Shown: positions 1-5,280 of the stretch, in pieces | How the letters are laid out: the number at the start of each line of letters is the position of its first letter | How positions within the stretch are numbered: position 1 is the first letter of the stretch | DNA from: JAVEVF01 sp034005175 | GTDB lineage: Bacteria > Actinomycetota > Coriobacteriia > Anaerosomatales > SLCP01 | Reading direction: 5' to 3' | Length of the DNA: 7,966 nucleotides | Assembly: GCA_034005175.1 (NCBI GenBank) | Contig: JAVEVF010000087.1 | Coordinates: 1-7,966, forward strand | Position numbers and translations under genes: made by a program | Notes under the pieces: generated by a model | Databases searched by the model: none | Seen by the model: only the letters and a program-made list of their open reading frames with translations | Told to the model about the DNA's origin: nothing

Positions 1-385
1 CGCGTGCCGCTTCGTGGTGGCCGAGCCCGAGGACGGTGCGGCAGCGGTGGCTGAGCACTACCGCCACCTCGGCGTCATTCGAGTGGCCACCAAGTCTCCG
101 CGCATCACCGAGCAACACTACTCGGCGAAAGGCGTTCAGGTGGAGCTCATCAAGCTGCACGGCAACATCGAGATCGCGCCCCTCATCGGCCTTGCCGACC
201 AGGTGGTCGACATCACCGCTACCGGCACAACGCTTCGCGAGAACCACCTGCGTATCGTCGAGGAGGTCCTGCCTTCAACTGCGCGATTCATCGCTAACCC
301 AGCGAGCCTGCGCACGTCGGGGAAGAGGATAACCGAGCTTGCCGGTGCCCTTGCCTCCGCAACCAATGTCACACCGCTAGAATAG
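1..385 (+). CDS. hisG: ATP phosphoribosyltransferase catalytic subunit, short form (3' part)
   Basis: Catalyses the first step of histidine synthesis, joining ATP and PRPP to give phosphoribosyl-ATP in the cytoplasm. The frame is open from the window edge (first full codon at base 2), so the start lies outside and about 128 C-terminal residues are visible. They contain the HisG family signature: Glu, five residues, Gly, then 'VVDITATGTTL', whose 'TGTTL' part forms the PRPP phosphate loop. The protein ends about 45 residues after this signature, with 'ARFIANPASLRTS' and a short helix. There is no room for the roughly 75-residue C-terminal regulatory domain of long HisG, so this is the short form. 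In known systems that form works with HisZ, a HisRS-like regulatory subunit; hisZ is not in the window and could lie just upstream. hisD follows after 37 bp. Confidence 0.96.
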   Translation, partial: ACRFVVAEPEDGAAAVAEHYRHLGVIRVATKSPRITEQHYSAKGVQVELIKLHGNIEIAPLIGLADQVVDITATGTTLRENHLRIVEEVLPSTARFIANPASLRTSGKRITELAGALASATNVTPLE

Positions 386-404
386 TCTTGGATACCCGCG
401 AACC

Positions 405-411
405 AGGGAGG
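405..411 (+). promoter_or_regulatory. ribosome binding site of hisD
   Basis: AGGGAGG lies 11 bases before the ATG at 423. It supports that ATG, in the short hisG-hisD gap, as the hisD start. No promoter is apparent in the gap, which fits co-transcription. Confidence 0.7.
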
Positions 412-422
412 GTCGCTCACAT

Positions 423-1730
423 ATGATCCGCCGAATCGTGCTTGAACGCGGACAGCGCCTCGCCGAGGGTGACCTCGTGCGCTCCGGCGGTGTCGATGGC
501 GAAGTGCAAGGCGTTGCTGCTCGCATCATCAACGAGGTGAGAACGCGCGGTGATGAGGCGCTGCGCGAGTATACGGCCACGCTTGACAAGGCTGATATCG
601 GCGAGTTCAGAGTGACGCAAGCCGAGATCGACGAAGCCGTGGCATCCGTAGACCCCGAGTTCCTCGATGCGATCTCATTGGCGGCAGGCGCCATCGCCGA
701 GTTCCATCAGCGACAGCTCACCGAGTCGTGGTTCACCGCGCAGGAAGGTGGCATCTTCCTCGGCCAGAAGGTCACCCCCATCTCACGTGTCGGCATCTAC
801 GTGCCCGGCGGTCGTGCGTGCTACCCCTCAAGCGTGCTCATGAACGCCATTCCCGCGCAAGTAGCGGGTGTGGACGAGATCGCGATGGTGGTCCCTCCCG
901 CGGCCGACGGGAGTGTAAACCCCTATACGCTCGCCGCCGCCGCTGAGGCAGGCGTTGAGGAGATCTACAAGGTAGGTGGCGCACAGGCGGTGGCTGCACT
1001 TGCGTACGGTACCGAGAGTGTGATCCCGGTCGACAAGATCGTAGGGCCTGGTAACGCTTACGTCACCGCTGCCAAGAAGCTGGTCATGGGCGATGTGGGC
1101 ATCGACATGCTCGCCGGTCCGAGCGAGGTGTGCGTGCTTGCCGACGAGACCGCTGCGCCGGCATTCGTCGCCATCGACCTCATGGCCCAGGCCGAGCATG
1201 ACCCGCGCGCAGCAACGTATGTGGTCACCGTCGATCCCGAGCTGCCAGACCAGGTAGAAGAGGCGCTGCACGTGCTGCTGGTCGAGGCTCCGCGCGCAGA
1301 CGTCATCAAGCGCGCTCTCACCGACAACGGCCTTATCGTCGTGTGTCCTGACATCGTCGCGGCGCTCGATGCTGTCGATCTCATCGCGCCAGAACACCTC
1401 GAGATCCACATGGCCGAGGCGTTCGACATCCTTGGCTCGGTGCGCAACGCGGGTGCGATCTTCCTCGGCCATTTCACGCCGGAAAGCATCGGCGATTACG
1501 TGGCAGGACCAAATCACGTCCTGCCCACCGGAGGGACCGCCCGGTTCTCAAGCCCGCTCTCGGTGGACGACTTCGTGAAGAAGTCCTCCGTAATCTCCTA
1601 CTCGGTTGAAGCTCTGGAGCTTGATGGCCCCACCGCCATCACCATCGCCAAGGCAGAGGGTTTGGATGCGCATGCCCGTGCAGTCTCGCTGAGGCTCGAG
1701 GCCATGGCTGCGCTGGGGGAGGATGACTGA
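423..1730 (+). CDS. hisD: histidinol dehydrogenase
   Basis: A zinc-dependent cytoplasmic enzyme that oxidises L-histidinol to L-histidine in two NAD-dependent steps, the last two reactions of the pathway. The 435-residue product has the normal family length. The family signature runs from 'IDMLAGPSEVCVLAD' (residues 227-241) to 'AQAEHD' (255-260). By comparison with the E. coli enzyme the zinc ligands are Q256, H259, D358 and H417, and the catalytic pair is E324-H325 in 'PEHLEIH'. The conserved 'GPNHVLPTGGTARF' (362-375) is intact. The NAD-binding region shows 'VGIYVPGGRACYPSS'. The ATG at 423 has a good Shine-Dalgarno site. The stop (1728-1730) is one base before the preferred hisC start, so the two genes are probably translationally coupled. 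Nothing is missing or truncated. Confidence 0.98.
   Translation: MIRRIVLERGQRLAEGDLVRSGGVDGEVQGVAARIINEVRTRGDEALREYTATLDKADIGEFRVTQAEIDEAVASVDPEFLDAISLAAGAIAEFHQRQLTESWFTAQEGGIFLGQKVTPISRVGIYVPGGRACYPSSVLMNAIPAQVAGVDEIAMVVPPAADGSVNPYTLAAAAEAGVEEIYKVGGAQAVAALAYGTESVIPVDKIVGPGNAYVTAAKKLVMGDVGIDMLAGPSEVCVLADETAAPAFVAIDLMAQAEHDPRAATYVVTVDPELPDQVEEALHVLLVEAPRADVIKRALTDNGLIVVCPDIVAALDAVDLIAPEHLEIHMAEAFDILGSVRNAGAIFLGHFTPESIGDYVAGPNHVLPTGGTARFSSPLSVDDFVKKSSVISYSVEALELDGPTAITIAKAEGLDAHARAVSLRLEAMAALGEDD
1718..1722 (+). promoter_or_regulatory. ribosome binding site that decides the hisC start
   Basis: GGAGG, within a longer G-run (1715-1722), lies inside the end of hisD. It abuts the ATG at 1723 with no spacer but sits 9 bases before the in-frame ATG at 1732, which is normal spacing. 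This favours 1732 as the hisC start. Confidence 0.65.
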
Positions 1731-1731
1731 G

Positions 1732-2871
1732 ATGAGACAGGTCAGGCCTCCTCGAGCCGAGCTCGAGCATCTGGTCCCCTACGACGCCAAAGACATCCGT
1801 GCCGAGGTCATGCTTGCGGCAAACGAGCACCCACACAACCTGCCAAGCGAGATCGTGGAGCGCATCGCGGGGCGGCTCAACGAGTTCTCGTTCAACCGGT
1901 ATCCAGATCCTATGGCCACTCGGCTGCGGGAACTCATCGCCGAGGCAAACGGGCTCGAGCCCCATAACGTGCTCGTGGGCAACGGCGGCGATGAGATCAT
2001 CTTCGACCTGCTCTTGGCGTGGGGCGGGCCCGGGAGGAGACTCCTCGACTGCCCACCGACGTTCTCGATGTTCGCTATCGACGCGCGCGTGACCGGCACC
2101 GAGCTCGTGCAGGTGGTGCGTGGCGATGATTTCGAGGTGGATGGCCCAGCTGTTCTTTCGCGGCTTGCCGAGGGCGACATCGACGTGGTCATGCTCGCAC
2201 ATCCCAACAACCCTACGGGAACGCTCACCTCGGAAACGCTGCTCATCGACATCCTCAACGCAACTGATGCGCTTGTCCTTGTGGACGAGGCGTACTTCGA
2301 GTTCAGCCGCCACACGATGCGTCCGCACATGGAGCGTCATCCCAACCTCGTCATCCTGAGAACCTTCAGCAAGGCGTTCTCGCTCGCTGGTTTGCGCGTG
2401 GGATACCTGCTTGGTCATGAGGACGTCGTCAGTGAGGTCACGAAGGTGCGTCAACCGTATTCGGTGGACTCTTTCGCGCAATGGGTGGCGGCGAGCGTGT
2501 TCCGTGAACGCGTGGTGTTCCAGCAGGCGATCCGTGACATCATGCGCGGTCGCGACACACTCATGCACGGGCTTTCGGCGATCGAGGGGATTGAGGTCTT
2601 TCCCTCCGAGGCGAACTTCGTGCTCTTCCGTGTCCAGCATGCGGCGGCGTTCTGGCGCGATCTGTTGCACGGCTATTCCGTGCTCGTCCGGGACTTCTCA
2701 CGCGTGCCAGGTCTGCAGGATTGTCTGCGTGTTACGGTGGGCTCAGATGAGGAGAACACACGGTTTTTGTCGGCGGCCCAGGAGATAATGTCAACGAGGC
2801 GCGCCACCGAGATCCTCGGAGATACAGAGGTGCATGCTCACCACGGGACACCGGGGGAGTTGGGATACTGA
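1732..2871 (+). CDS. hisC: histidinol-phosphate aminotransferase
   Basis: A PLP-dependent class I/II aminotransferase that moves an amino group from glutamate to imidazole-acetol phosphate, giving histidinol phosphate. Numbering from the ATG at 1732 (379 residues), the PLP-binding lysine is K214 in 'TFSKAFSLAGLRVGY'. The 'HPNNPTG' loop (about 157-163) and 'VDEAY' (184-188) contact the cofactor. The C-terminal substrate-carboxylate arginine is in 'LRVTVG' (R333). The N-terminal 'LAANEHP' and 'FNRYPDP' are typical of HisC. An alternative ATG at 1723 would add three residues and overlap hisD, but its Shine-Dalgarno spacing is poor. The last 25 or so residues (from about 353) run past the usual end of the fold and include a histidine-rich 'VHAHHG'. 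The stop overlaps the hisB start by one base (TGATG). Confidence 0.96.
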   Translation: MRQVRPPRAELEHLVPYDAKDIRAEVMLAANEHPHNLPSEIVERIAGRLNEFSFNRYPDPMATRLRELIAEANGLEPHNVLVGNGGDEIIFDLLLAWGGPGRRLLDCPPTFSMFAIDARVTGTELVQVVRGDDFEVDGPAVLSRLAEGDIDVVMLAHPNNPTGTLTSETLLIDILNATDALVLVDEAYFEFSRHTMRPHMERHPNLVILRTFSKAFSLAGLRVGYLLGHEDVVSEVTKVRQPYSVDSFAQWVAASVFRERVVFQQAIRDIMRGRDTLMHGLSAIEGIEVFPSEANFVLFRVQHAAAFWRDLLHGYSVLVRDFSRVPGLQDCLRVTVGSDEENTRFLSAAQEIMSTRRATEILGDTEVHAHHGTPGELGY

Positions 2872-3458
2872 TGACACGCACCGCCACCATCACGCGCAAG
2901 ACGCGCGAGACGACAGTCGAGCTCTTCTGCGATCTTGACACGGGTGCCGCAGCTGAGGTCTCGACCGGCATCCCGTTCTTCGACCATATGCTTGAAGCTC
3001 TCGGGCGCCACGGGCTCATGACGCTTCGGGTGCGCGCTGAGGGGGACCTGGAGGTCGATGCGCACCACACGGTGGAGGATGTGGGCATCTGCCTCGGACA
3101 AGCTTTGGCCGAGGCCCTCGGTGACAAGACCGGTATCCGACGGTACGGCTCTGCGGCGATACCGATGGATGAGGCGCTCGTGCTCGCCGCTGTCGATGTC
3201 TCTGGCCGAGGAGGGCTCACATACGCTGTGGAGCTGCCCATCGAGTTCATAGGGACCTTCGAGACCTCCCTTGCACGGGAGTTCATGGCGGCATTCGCTT
3301 CGAACGCCGGCCTTACTCTGCACGTCCACAAGCTCGCGGGCGACAACGCTCACCACATCGTGGAAGCAGCGTTCAAGGCGCTTGCGCGTGCTGTTGCCGA
3401 GGCGGTTTCGCTTGATGCGCGAGTGAGTGGCGTGCCGTCCACCAAGGGTGCGCTATGA
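2871..3458 (+). CDS. hisB: imidazoleglycerol-phosphate dehydratase (monofunctional)
   Basis: Dehydrates imidazole glycerol phosphate to imidazole-acetol phosphate, the substrate of HisC. The 195-residue length is that of a dehydratase alone, without the N-terminal histidinol-phosphate phosphatase domain found in E. coli HisB. The two metal-binding repeats are present: 'DAHHTVEDVGI' (63-73; H65, H66, E69) and 'GDNAHHIVEAAFKALARA' (157-174; H161, H162, E165). 'GIPFFDHML' near residue 33 carries the conserved Asp and His of the first repeat. The enzyme normally binds manganese and assembles as a 24-mer (family knowledge). The start overlaps the hisC stop by one base, with GGGGGAG at 2853-2859 as ribosome binding site. 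The gene overlaps hisA by four bases. In many operons hisH would sit directly after this gene; here it does not. Confidence 0.97.
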   Translation: MTRTATITRKTRETTVELFCDLDTGAAAEVSTGIPFFDHMLEALGRHGLMTLRVRAEGDLEVDAHHTVEDVGICLGQALAEALGDKTGIRRYGSAAIPMDEALVLAAVDVSGRGGLTYAVELPIEFIGTFETSLAREFMAAFASNAGLTLHVHKLAGDNAHHIVEAAFKALARAVAEAVSLDARVSGVPSTKGAL

Positions 3459-4189
3459 GGATCTTCCCTGCTATCGACATCCTCGACGGTAAGGCCGTGC
3501 GCCTTCGCCAGGGCCGCTACGACCAAGTGACTGTCTACAACGATGATCCGGTGGAGCAGGCGCGCATCTGGGCCGATGGCGGTGCCGAGTGGCTGCACGT
3601 TGTCGACCTCGATGGCGCCCGTGACGGCGTGCCCACCAACATCGACGTCATCGCGCGCATGGTGCGCGAGGTGGGCGTGCCAGTTCAGACGGGCGGAGGC
3701 ATCCGTACGATGGAGACGCTCGACCGTCTTCATGACGTCGGTGTCACACGTACTGTACTTGGCACATCACTGGTGCGAGATCCCGAGTTCGTGGCGGCGG
3801 CTGCGCACAAGTATGCAGGCATCGTCGCAGGCGTGGATGCACGTGATGGCAAAGTCGCTGTAGAGGGCTGGCGCGAGGGCACCGAGCGCGAGGTGACCGA
3901 GCTCATCGAGGAGCTTGCGGCCCTCGGCGTGCAGCGAGTGGTGTACACCGACATCAGCCGCGATGGGATGCAGACGGGTGTGAATGCGCGTGCGTACCGA
4001 GAGTTGTCTGAGCGCAGTCCCATGACAGTCATCGCTTCAGGCGGTGTGAGCACGCTTGATGACATCCGAGCGCTTGCAGCCATCGGTCGGCGCGTAGAGG
4101 GAGCGATCGTGGGCACTGCTCTTTACGAAGCCCGGTTCACGCTCTCCGAGGCCATCGCAGCCAGCCGCGACCTAGGGATGGGCAAGTGA
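3455..4189 (+). CDS. hisA: ProFAR isomerase (phosphoribosylformimino-AICAR-phosphate isomerase)
   Basis: A (beta/alpha)8-barrel enzyme that converts ProFAR to PRFAR by an Amadori rearrangement. The 244-residue length is typical. Catalytic residues inferred from Thermotoga HisA are D8 in 'PAIDILDGKAVRL', D128 in 'GVDARDGKV' and T165 in 'YTDISRDGM'. Phosphate-binding glycines lie in 'TGGGIRTMETL' (79-89) and 'IASGGVSTLDDI' (193-204). Actinobacterial PriA, which also has TrpF activity, differs at several of these places. Here 'GGGIR' and 'DISRDGMQTGVN' look more like dedicated HisA, but dual activity cannot be excluded by eye. The ATG shares the overlap ATGA with the hisB stop, and AAGGG at 3444-3448 is a plausible Shine-Dalgarno site. 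hisF, the usual next gene and a HisA paralogue, is absent; hisI follows after 58 bp. Confidence 0.95.
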   Translation: MRIFPAIDILDGKAVRLRQGRYDQVTVYNDDPVEQARIWADGGAEWLHVVDLDGARDGVPTNIDVIARMVREVGVPVQTGGGIRTMETLDRLHDVGVTRTVLGTSLVRDPEFVAAAAHKYAGIVAGVDARDGKVAVEGWREGTEREVTELIEELAALGVQRVVYTDISRDGMQTGVNARAYRELSERSPMTVIASGGVSTLDDIRALAAIGRRVEGAIVGTALYEARFTLSEAIAASRDLGMGK

Positions 4190-4247
4190 CGGCATCTGGC
4201 AACAGCAGCAGTTGTGCGCAAACGCCCATAATCAGGTGGAGGGCGCG
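4190..4247 (+). other. hisA-hisI spacer where hisF is often found
   Basis: This 58-bp stretch is the only long spacer between genes downstream of hisD in an otherwise overlapping operon. It holds the hisI Shine-Dalgarno site (GGAGGG, 4238-4243). An in-frame GTG at 4212 could extend hisI by 12 residues but has no Shine-Dalgarno site. No recognisable remnant of hisF is visible. A lone CATAAT at 4227-4232 resembles a -10 box but has no matching -35. Confidence 0.5.
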
Positions 4248-4604
4248 ATGAGCGAGACATTCTCTCCGCAAGCACTTGCCTTTGACAGCCGCGGGCTCAT
4301 CCCTGCGGTCATTCAGCAGCACGACACCGGCGAAGTGCTGATGGTGGCCTGGATGGACGCTGAGGCAGTGCGCCGCACCCTGGCCGAGGGGCGCACGTGG
4401 CTGTGGAGCCGTTCGCGGCAGGAGTATTGGTGCAAGGGTCTGACGAGCGGAAACACGCAGCGTGTCATCGAGGTGCGCACCGACTGCGACAGTGACGTCC
4501 TGCTCGTGCTTGTCGATCAGACCGGCGTCGCATGCCACACCGGTGCGCGGTCGTGTTTCTTTCGAGTGCTGGCTCAAGAGAGCAGTAGTGATAGCGATGG
4601 GTGA
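4248..4604 (+). CDS. hisI: phosphoribosyl-AMP cyclohydrolase
   Basis: Opens the purine ring of phosphoribosyl-AMP to give ProFAR, the third step of the pathway. At 118 residues this is the single-function form, with hisE as a separate gene. 'LMVAWMDAEA' (31-40) and 'WSRSRQEYWCKGLTSGNTQ' (53-71) are family hallmarks. The zinc cysteines are C80 in 'DCDSDVLL', and C96 and C103 in 'ACHTGARSCFF'. The magnesium-binding aspartates are D81 and D83, plus the Asp equivalent within the same motif. The ATG at 4248 is preferred because conserved sequence begins shortly after it and GGAGGG precedes it, though the spacing is short (4 bases). The last residues ('ESSSDSDG') form a polar tail. The gene overlaps hisE by 8 bases in another frame. 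Confidence 0.95.
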   Translation: MSETFSPQALAFDSRGLIPAVIQQHDTGEVLMVAWMDAEAVRRTLAEGRTWLWSRSRQEYWCKGLTSGNTQRVIEVRTDCDSDVLLVLVDQTGVACHTGARSCFFRVLAQESSSDSDG

Positions 4605-4917
4605 TGTGCGCAGGCCTCAAACCCCACCTCCGGGGATCGGACCGGTACTCGAGGACCTCTGCGCGCTCCTTCAGTCCCGCAAAGCCGAGATGCCTGCGGG
4701 TTCATACACCGCTCAGCTGCTTGGCGGGCCGCAGGACAAGCTCCTCAAGAAGATCGCTGAGGAGTCAGGCGAGGTCATCATCGCTGCTCGTGACCGCGAT
4801 GTGGATCAGCTCCGCTATGAGGCCGCTGATCTGCTGTACCATCTGCTCGTGGTCTTGGTGCGGGAAGGTGTCTCACTTGCCGACCTCGCCGCTGAGCTCT
4901 CGAGTCGCCGCCGATGA
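4597..4917 (+). CDS. hisE: phosphoribosyl-ATP pyrophosphatase
   Basis: Hydrolyses phosphoribosyl-ATP to phosphoribosyl-AMP and pyrophosphate, the second step, feeding HisI. The 106-residue product matches the all-alpha MazG-like HisE family: 'SYTAQLL' followed by 'DKLLKKIAEESGEVIIAA', whose glutamates bind magnesium, and then 'YEAADLLYHLLVVL', with the second acidic cluster and the 'DLLYH' hallmark. The N-terminal 'RRPQTPPPG' is a proline-rich lead-in of unknown role. The ATG at 4597 overlaps the hisI end by 8 bases. No good Shine-Dalgarno site precedes it, so translation probably depends on coupling to hisI. An in-frame GTG at 4588, after AGAGAG (4577-4582), is a possible alternative. This is the last gene of the his cluster. 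Confidence 0.94.
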   Translation: MGDVRRPQTPPPGIGPVLEDLCALLQSRKAEMPAGSYTAQLLGGPQDKLLKKIAEESGEVIIAARDRDVDQLRYEAADLLYHLLVVLVREGVSLADLAAELSSRRR

Positions 4918-5116
4918 GGTCATGTCCGATTGCAGCCTGTGTGGCGCATACTGGCCTGATCGCACCCGAGATCTAGCAGCAAATGTCCATACGGTCCGCG
5001 GGTTTCCGCTGCATAAGCGAGGTTCCTGCGCACGTTCACTTGCGTTCAGAGTGTGATGTAGCGCACAATGGTGGGGAAATAATGACAAGAGCGGCGTGTG
5101 GAGGACAGCGTCGCAA

Positions 5117-5140
5117 GTGCGTGCGAGAGAGTGCACGCGC
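5117..5140 (+). other. inverted repeat / RNA hairpin in the leader
   Basis: GTGCGTGC (5117-5124) pairs with GCACGCGC (5133-5140) over 8 bp with one G-T wobble, around an 8-base GAGA-rich loop. No T-run follows, so it is not an intrinsic terminator. It could be a DNA-binding palindrome, a structural element in a leader RNA, or chance in GC-rich DNA. Confidence 0.35.
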
Positions 5141-5142
5141 AG

Positions 5143-5203
5143 TTGACATGGAGGGTCATTCGCAGCCACAGGCTTGACGCCTGAACGTAGACCGGCCCAG
5201 GTT
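5143..5203 (+). promoter_or_regulatory. possible promoter elements before the sugar transferase
   Basis: TTGACA at 5143-5148 is a perfect -35 hexamer but has no fitting -10. TTGACG at 5174-5179 is followed at 18 bases by CAGGTT (5198-5203), which keeps only the A and final T of the actinobacterial TANNNT pattern. If the first is real, the terminator lies in the transcribed leader. If the second is real, the promoter overlaps the terminator DNA. Both assignments are weak. Confidence 0.2.
5169..5183 (+). other. small hairpin just before the terminator
   Basis: CAGGC (5169-5173) and GCCTG (5179-5183) form a perfect 5-bp stem with a TTGAC loop, six bases before the terminator stem. The loop coincides with the TTGACG -35-like element. 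Confidence 0.35.
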
Positions 5204-5220
5204 CGGGGTCGGTCTTTTCC
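5189..5220 (+). terminator. intrinsic (rho-independent) terminator
   Basis: AGACCGGCCC (5189-5198) pairs with GGGTCGGTCT (5206-5215) over 10 bp with a single G-T wobble. The loop is 7 bases, and a short T-run (5215-5218) follows immediately. This is the strongest terminator shape in the window. It lies about 270 bp after hisE and about 60 bp before the next start codon. It therefore either ends the his transcript late or acts as an attenuator in the leader of the sugar transferase gene. Confidence 0.75.
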
Positions 5221-5229
5221 GTCCCCGAA
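5202..5229 (+). other. alternative hairpin competing with the terminator
   Basis: TTCGGGG (5202-5208) and CCCCGAA (5223-5229) are perfect 7-bp complements around a 14-base loop that contains the terminator's T-run. They share bases 5206-5208 with the terminator's 3' arm, and 5202-5205 are its loop, so the two structures exclude each other. The 3' arm is transcribed after the T-run, so it cannot act as a classical upstream antiterminator. It could form in read-through RNA. Confidence 0.5.
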
Positions 5230-5265
5230 GGTGTTGGTGGTCCCGACGTGCGCGGGATGGCGCCG

Positions 5266-5273
5266 AGGGGGGA
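5266..5273 (+). promoter_or_regulatory. ribosome binding site that decides the sugar transferase start
   Basis: The run AGGGGGGA ends 7 bases before the ATG at 5281. It is the only good Shine-Dalgarno site near the start of this frame. The upstream in-frame GTG (5248) and ATG (5257) lack one. Confidence 0.65.
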
Positions 5274-5280
5274 TTGTGCG

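Larger units (their letters stand above)
4918..5280. other. intergenic region between hisE and the sugar transferase gene
   Basis: About 360 bp without a convincing gene. Open frames crossing it lack Shine-Dalgarno sites and have arginine-, cysteine- and histidine-rich shadow composition. The first 200 bp show no strong structure or repeat. The distal half holds the inverted repeats and terminator listed separately. Two TTGAC elements (TTGACA 5143-5148; TTGACG 5174-5179) resemble -35 boxes of a housekeeping sigma factor. The first has no acceptable -10 at 16-18 bases. The second has only a weak candidate, CAGGTT at 5198-5203. Confidence 0.6.

Noticed and set aside
828..1517. Minus-strand open frame (229 codons) opposite hisD
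   Set aside because: It is fully antisense to hisD, including its catalytic motifs, has no Shine-Dalgarno site, and shows shadow-type composition.
1639..2670. Long minus-strand open frame (343 codons) opposite hisC
   Set aside because: It lies antisense to the well-supported hisC. Its product is His/Arg/Glu-rich with no recognisable motif, as expected of a shadow frame in GC-rich DNA.
4204..4232. Internal promoter before hisI (CATAAT at 4227-4232)
   Set aside because: No -35-like hexamer at 16-18 bases, and the site lies inside a closely spaced operon.
4983..5177. Possible 64-residue protein in the intergenic gap
   Set aside because: It has no Shine-Dalgarno site, no recognisable motif, and a composition unlike the neighbouring proteins.
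5080..5230. Known c-di-GMP riboswitch (plausible for a polysaccharide gene)
   Set aside because: I looked for the conserved GEMM-I core, including the GACGCAAAGC-like block and its GAAA tetraloop, and did not find it. GACGCCTGAAC at 5176-5186 is only a superficial match.
5248..5280. Upstream GTG (5248) and ATG (5257) starts for the sugar transferase
   Set aside because: Neither has a Shine-Dalgarno site, and the added residues are unlike the family. The ATG at 5281 has a strong G-rich site at good spacing.
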